DNA of 64,000 bases, from contig NZ_CP104467.1 in NCBI RefSeq assembly GCF_025369935.1, positions 3,417,001 to 3,481,000 of the forward strand, read 5' to 3'. Below, piece by piece: positions 63,105 through 64,000 of this stretch. Position numbers and translations under genes: made by a program. This DNA is from Paenibacillus andongensis (GTDB lineage Bacteria > Bacillota > Bacilli > Paenibacillales > NBRC-103111). Positions within the stretch are counted from its first letter, which is position 1; each line of letters opens with the position of its first letter. The notes under the pieces are model-generated. The model did no database searches. It was not told where the DNA came from and saw nothing but the letters and a program-made list of their open reading frames with translations.

Positions 63105-64000
63105 CTAATTAACTGCTGGATCAATATTAACAGAAGCAGGGAATAAAAATGTAACCGTAGCATCCGGTGAAAAAGTAGCCGTAAGGACACCATAGTTCTT
63201 TACTAATACTGCAACTGTCGATGATATCGAAGGTCCTGCTCCACTAATAAGAGTTGTATCGATTAACCGCATCACATTAGGTGGATCTAGGCTATTAATG
63301 GTAATGGCCGATGTGTTGGGTCCTGTAGATCGATATAGACCTTTGAACGTATAATCCGCTGAGTTTGCATTAGGAAGGTTGTTAATGTTAATGACTTCCG
63401 TATCCGACTCCACCTCATCCGCATATAATTTGATCCTCCCTGTACTAGAGGTATTTAGCGCGTTGTTTGATGTGCGAATGAAGTCAATATCAGCGATAAA
63501 ACTTGCATCATTAGCAAGTAGAATACCAGTTCCCGTATTAAGTCCGGCCCCGTTTTCGAGTTGTCCTCCCTTTACCCTTAAGGTACCTGCAGTTACAACT
63601 ATGGCTGCTGTACCGGCAAGGGTTACGCCGCCAGGAGTAAAAATACTATCGAAGTAAATGTCTGAGGTGGCCGTAGAATTATATTGAATACATACACCAC
63701 CGACTCTAAAATCTTTGATATGTGCTTCGAGATTCGCCGAATCCTGAACAGAAATGCCTGTATAATCCGTGCCACCCTGAAGAAGGTTACCAACGATTCG
63801 AGTGATGACGTTCCCGCTTAGCAAAATGATATTTTGATCTAAACTAGGCTGGAAGACAGAGATCTCGTCAAAAGTAAGTGCTACATTGCCTGAACTCGCT
63901 TCTAAAGCACGTGTGCCCAATTGAATTTTATCAATGTTGCCATAGAAATTGCCTCCGGAGACCATAATTCCTATAGAAGAAGGCGTAAAAGTGTTGAACA
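63105..64000 (-). CDS. Beta-helix-like surface or phage-type protein (5' part outside window)
   Basis: The minus-strand frame is open to the right edge (NTFTPSSIGI precedes the internal methionine at 63965), so about 298 C-terminal residues are visible. Repeated short strands with Asn/Asp/Gly turns (GTGILLANDASFIADIDFIR, TAGTLRVKGGQLENGAG) suggest a right-handed parallel beta-helix, as in tail spikes, polysaccharide lyases and spore or cell-surface proteins. No catalytic motif is seen. The last 60 residues are Thr/Val-rich and end PASVNIDPAVN. Confidence 0.7.
   Translation of the reverse strand, partial: FNTFTPSSIGIMVSGGNFYGNIDKIQLGTRALEASSGNVALTFDEISVFQPSLDQNIILLSGNVITRIVGNLLQGGTDYTGISVQDSANLEAHIKDFRVGGVCIQYNSTATSDIYFDSIFTPGGVTLAGTAAIVVTAGTLRVKGGQLENGAGLNTGTGILLANDASFIADIDFIRTSNNALNTSSTGRIKLYADEVESDTEVININNLPNANSADYTFKGLYRSTGPNTSAITINSLDPPNVMRLIDTTLISGAGPSISSTVAVLVKNYGVLTATFSPDATVTFLFPASVNIDPAVN

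Overview
The window looks like chromosome of a spore-forming, low-to-mid GC Gram-positive of the Paenibacillaceae (Paenibacillus or a close relative). Evidence: the gene order remA-gmk-rpoZ-coaBC-priA-def-fmt-rsmB-rlmN-prpC-prkC-rsgA-rpe-spoVM-rpmB-yloU-fakA-recG is the Bacillus subtilis ylo cluster; the 26-residue sporulation peptide SpoVM and a SpoVIF-type protein are present; TTG and GTG starts are frequent; and SOS boxes are of the Gram-positive CGAAC-N4-GTTCG type.

Layout. 1-6,100: partial asparaginase (minus), YlbG, a small unknown protein, a LysR regulator, a PHP phosphoesterase and galU-ugd (UDP-glucose to UDP-glucuronate). 6,100-12,300: rqcH (ribosome quality control, minus), a Ca2+ P-type ATPase, and a minus-strand pair of a CGNR zinc-finger regulator and an MBL-fold hydrolase. 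12,300-36,700: the conserved housekeeping block, running entirely on plus except rpmB; it covers lysine/cell-wall precursor and methionine synthesis, translation initiation and termination factors, CoA synthesis, replication restart, the Ser/Thr kinase-phosphatase pair, fatty-acid kinase and recG. 36,700-39,800: AraC regulator, GH29 fucosidase, DUF1294 protein and SpoVIF.

From about 39,850 onward the window is accessory. A LexA-controlled operon containing a Y-family polymerase is cut inside its catalytic motif by a Tn554-like element with three tyrosine recombinases and a coiled-coil TnpC-like protein (40,790-46,414). Behind it lie decaying small genes, a five-helix membrane protein split at an A10 tract, a 1,268-residue protein with a nuclease-like N-terminus and a STAND-like core lacking a P-loop, then a second, intact LexA-controlled polymerase operon in inverted orientation (52,840-55,033). 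Next are a 1,354-residue alpha/beta-hydrolase-NACHT-repeat protein resembling NLR-type phage defence, an XRE regulator divergent from a DGQHR (DndB-like) protein, a HAD fragment, two GNAT acetyltransferases and the end of a beta-helix protein.

Three structures are not explained by the genes. (1) Short conserved intergenic motifs, often paired with hairpins, separate the small accessory genes in both 46.5-47.8 kb and 61.2-63.0 kb and look like borders of movable gene cassettes. (2) Four tandem 40-base hairpin units, some carrying mini-ORFs, form the leader of spoVM, with a related unit in the yloU leader. (3) The paired, inverted SOS polymerase operons flank a putative defence cargo. Together the accessory part reads as a mobile defence/DNA-repair island.
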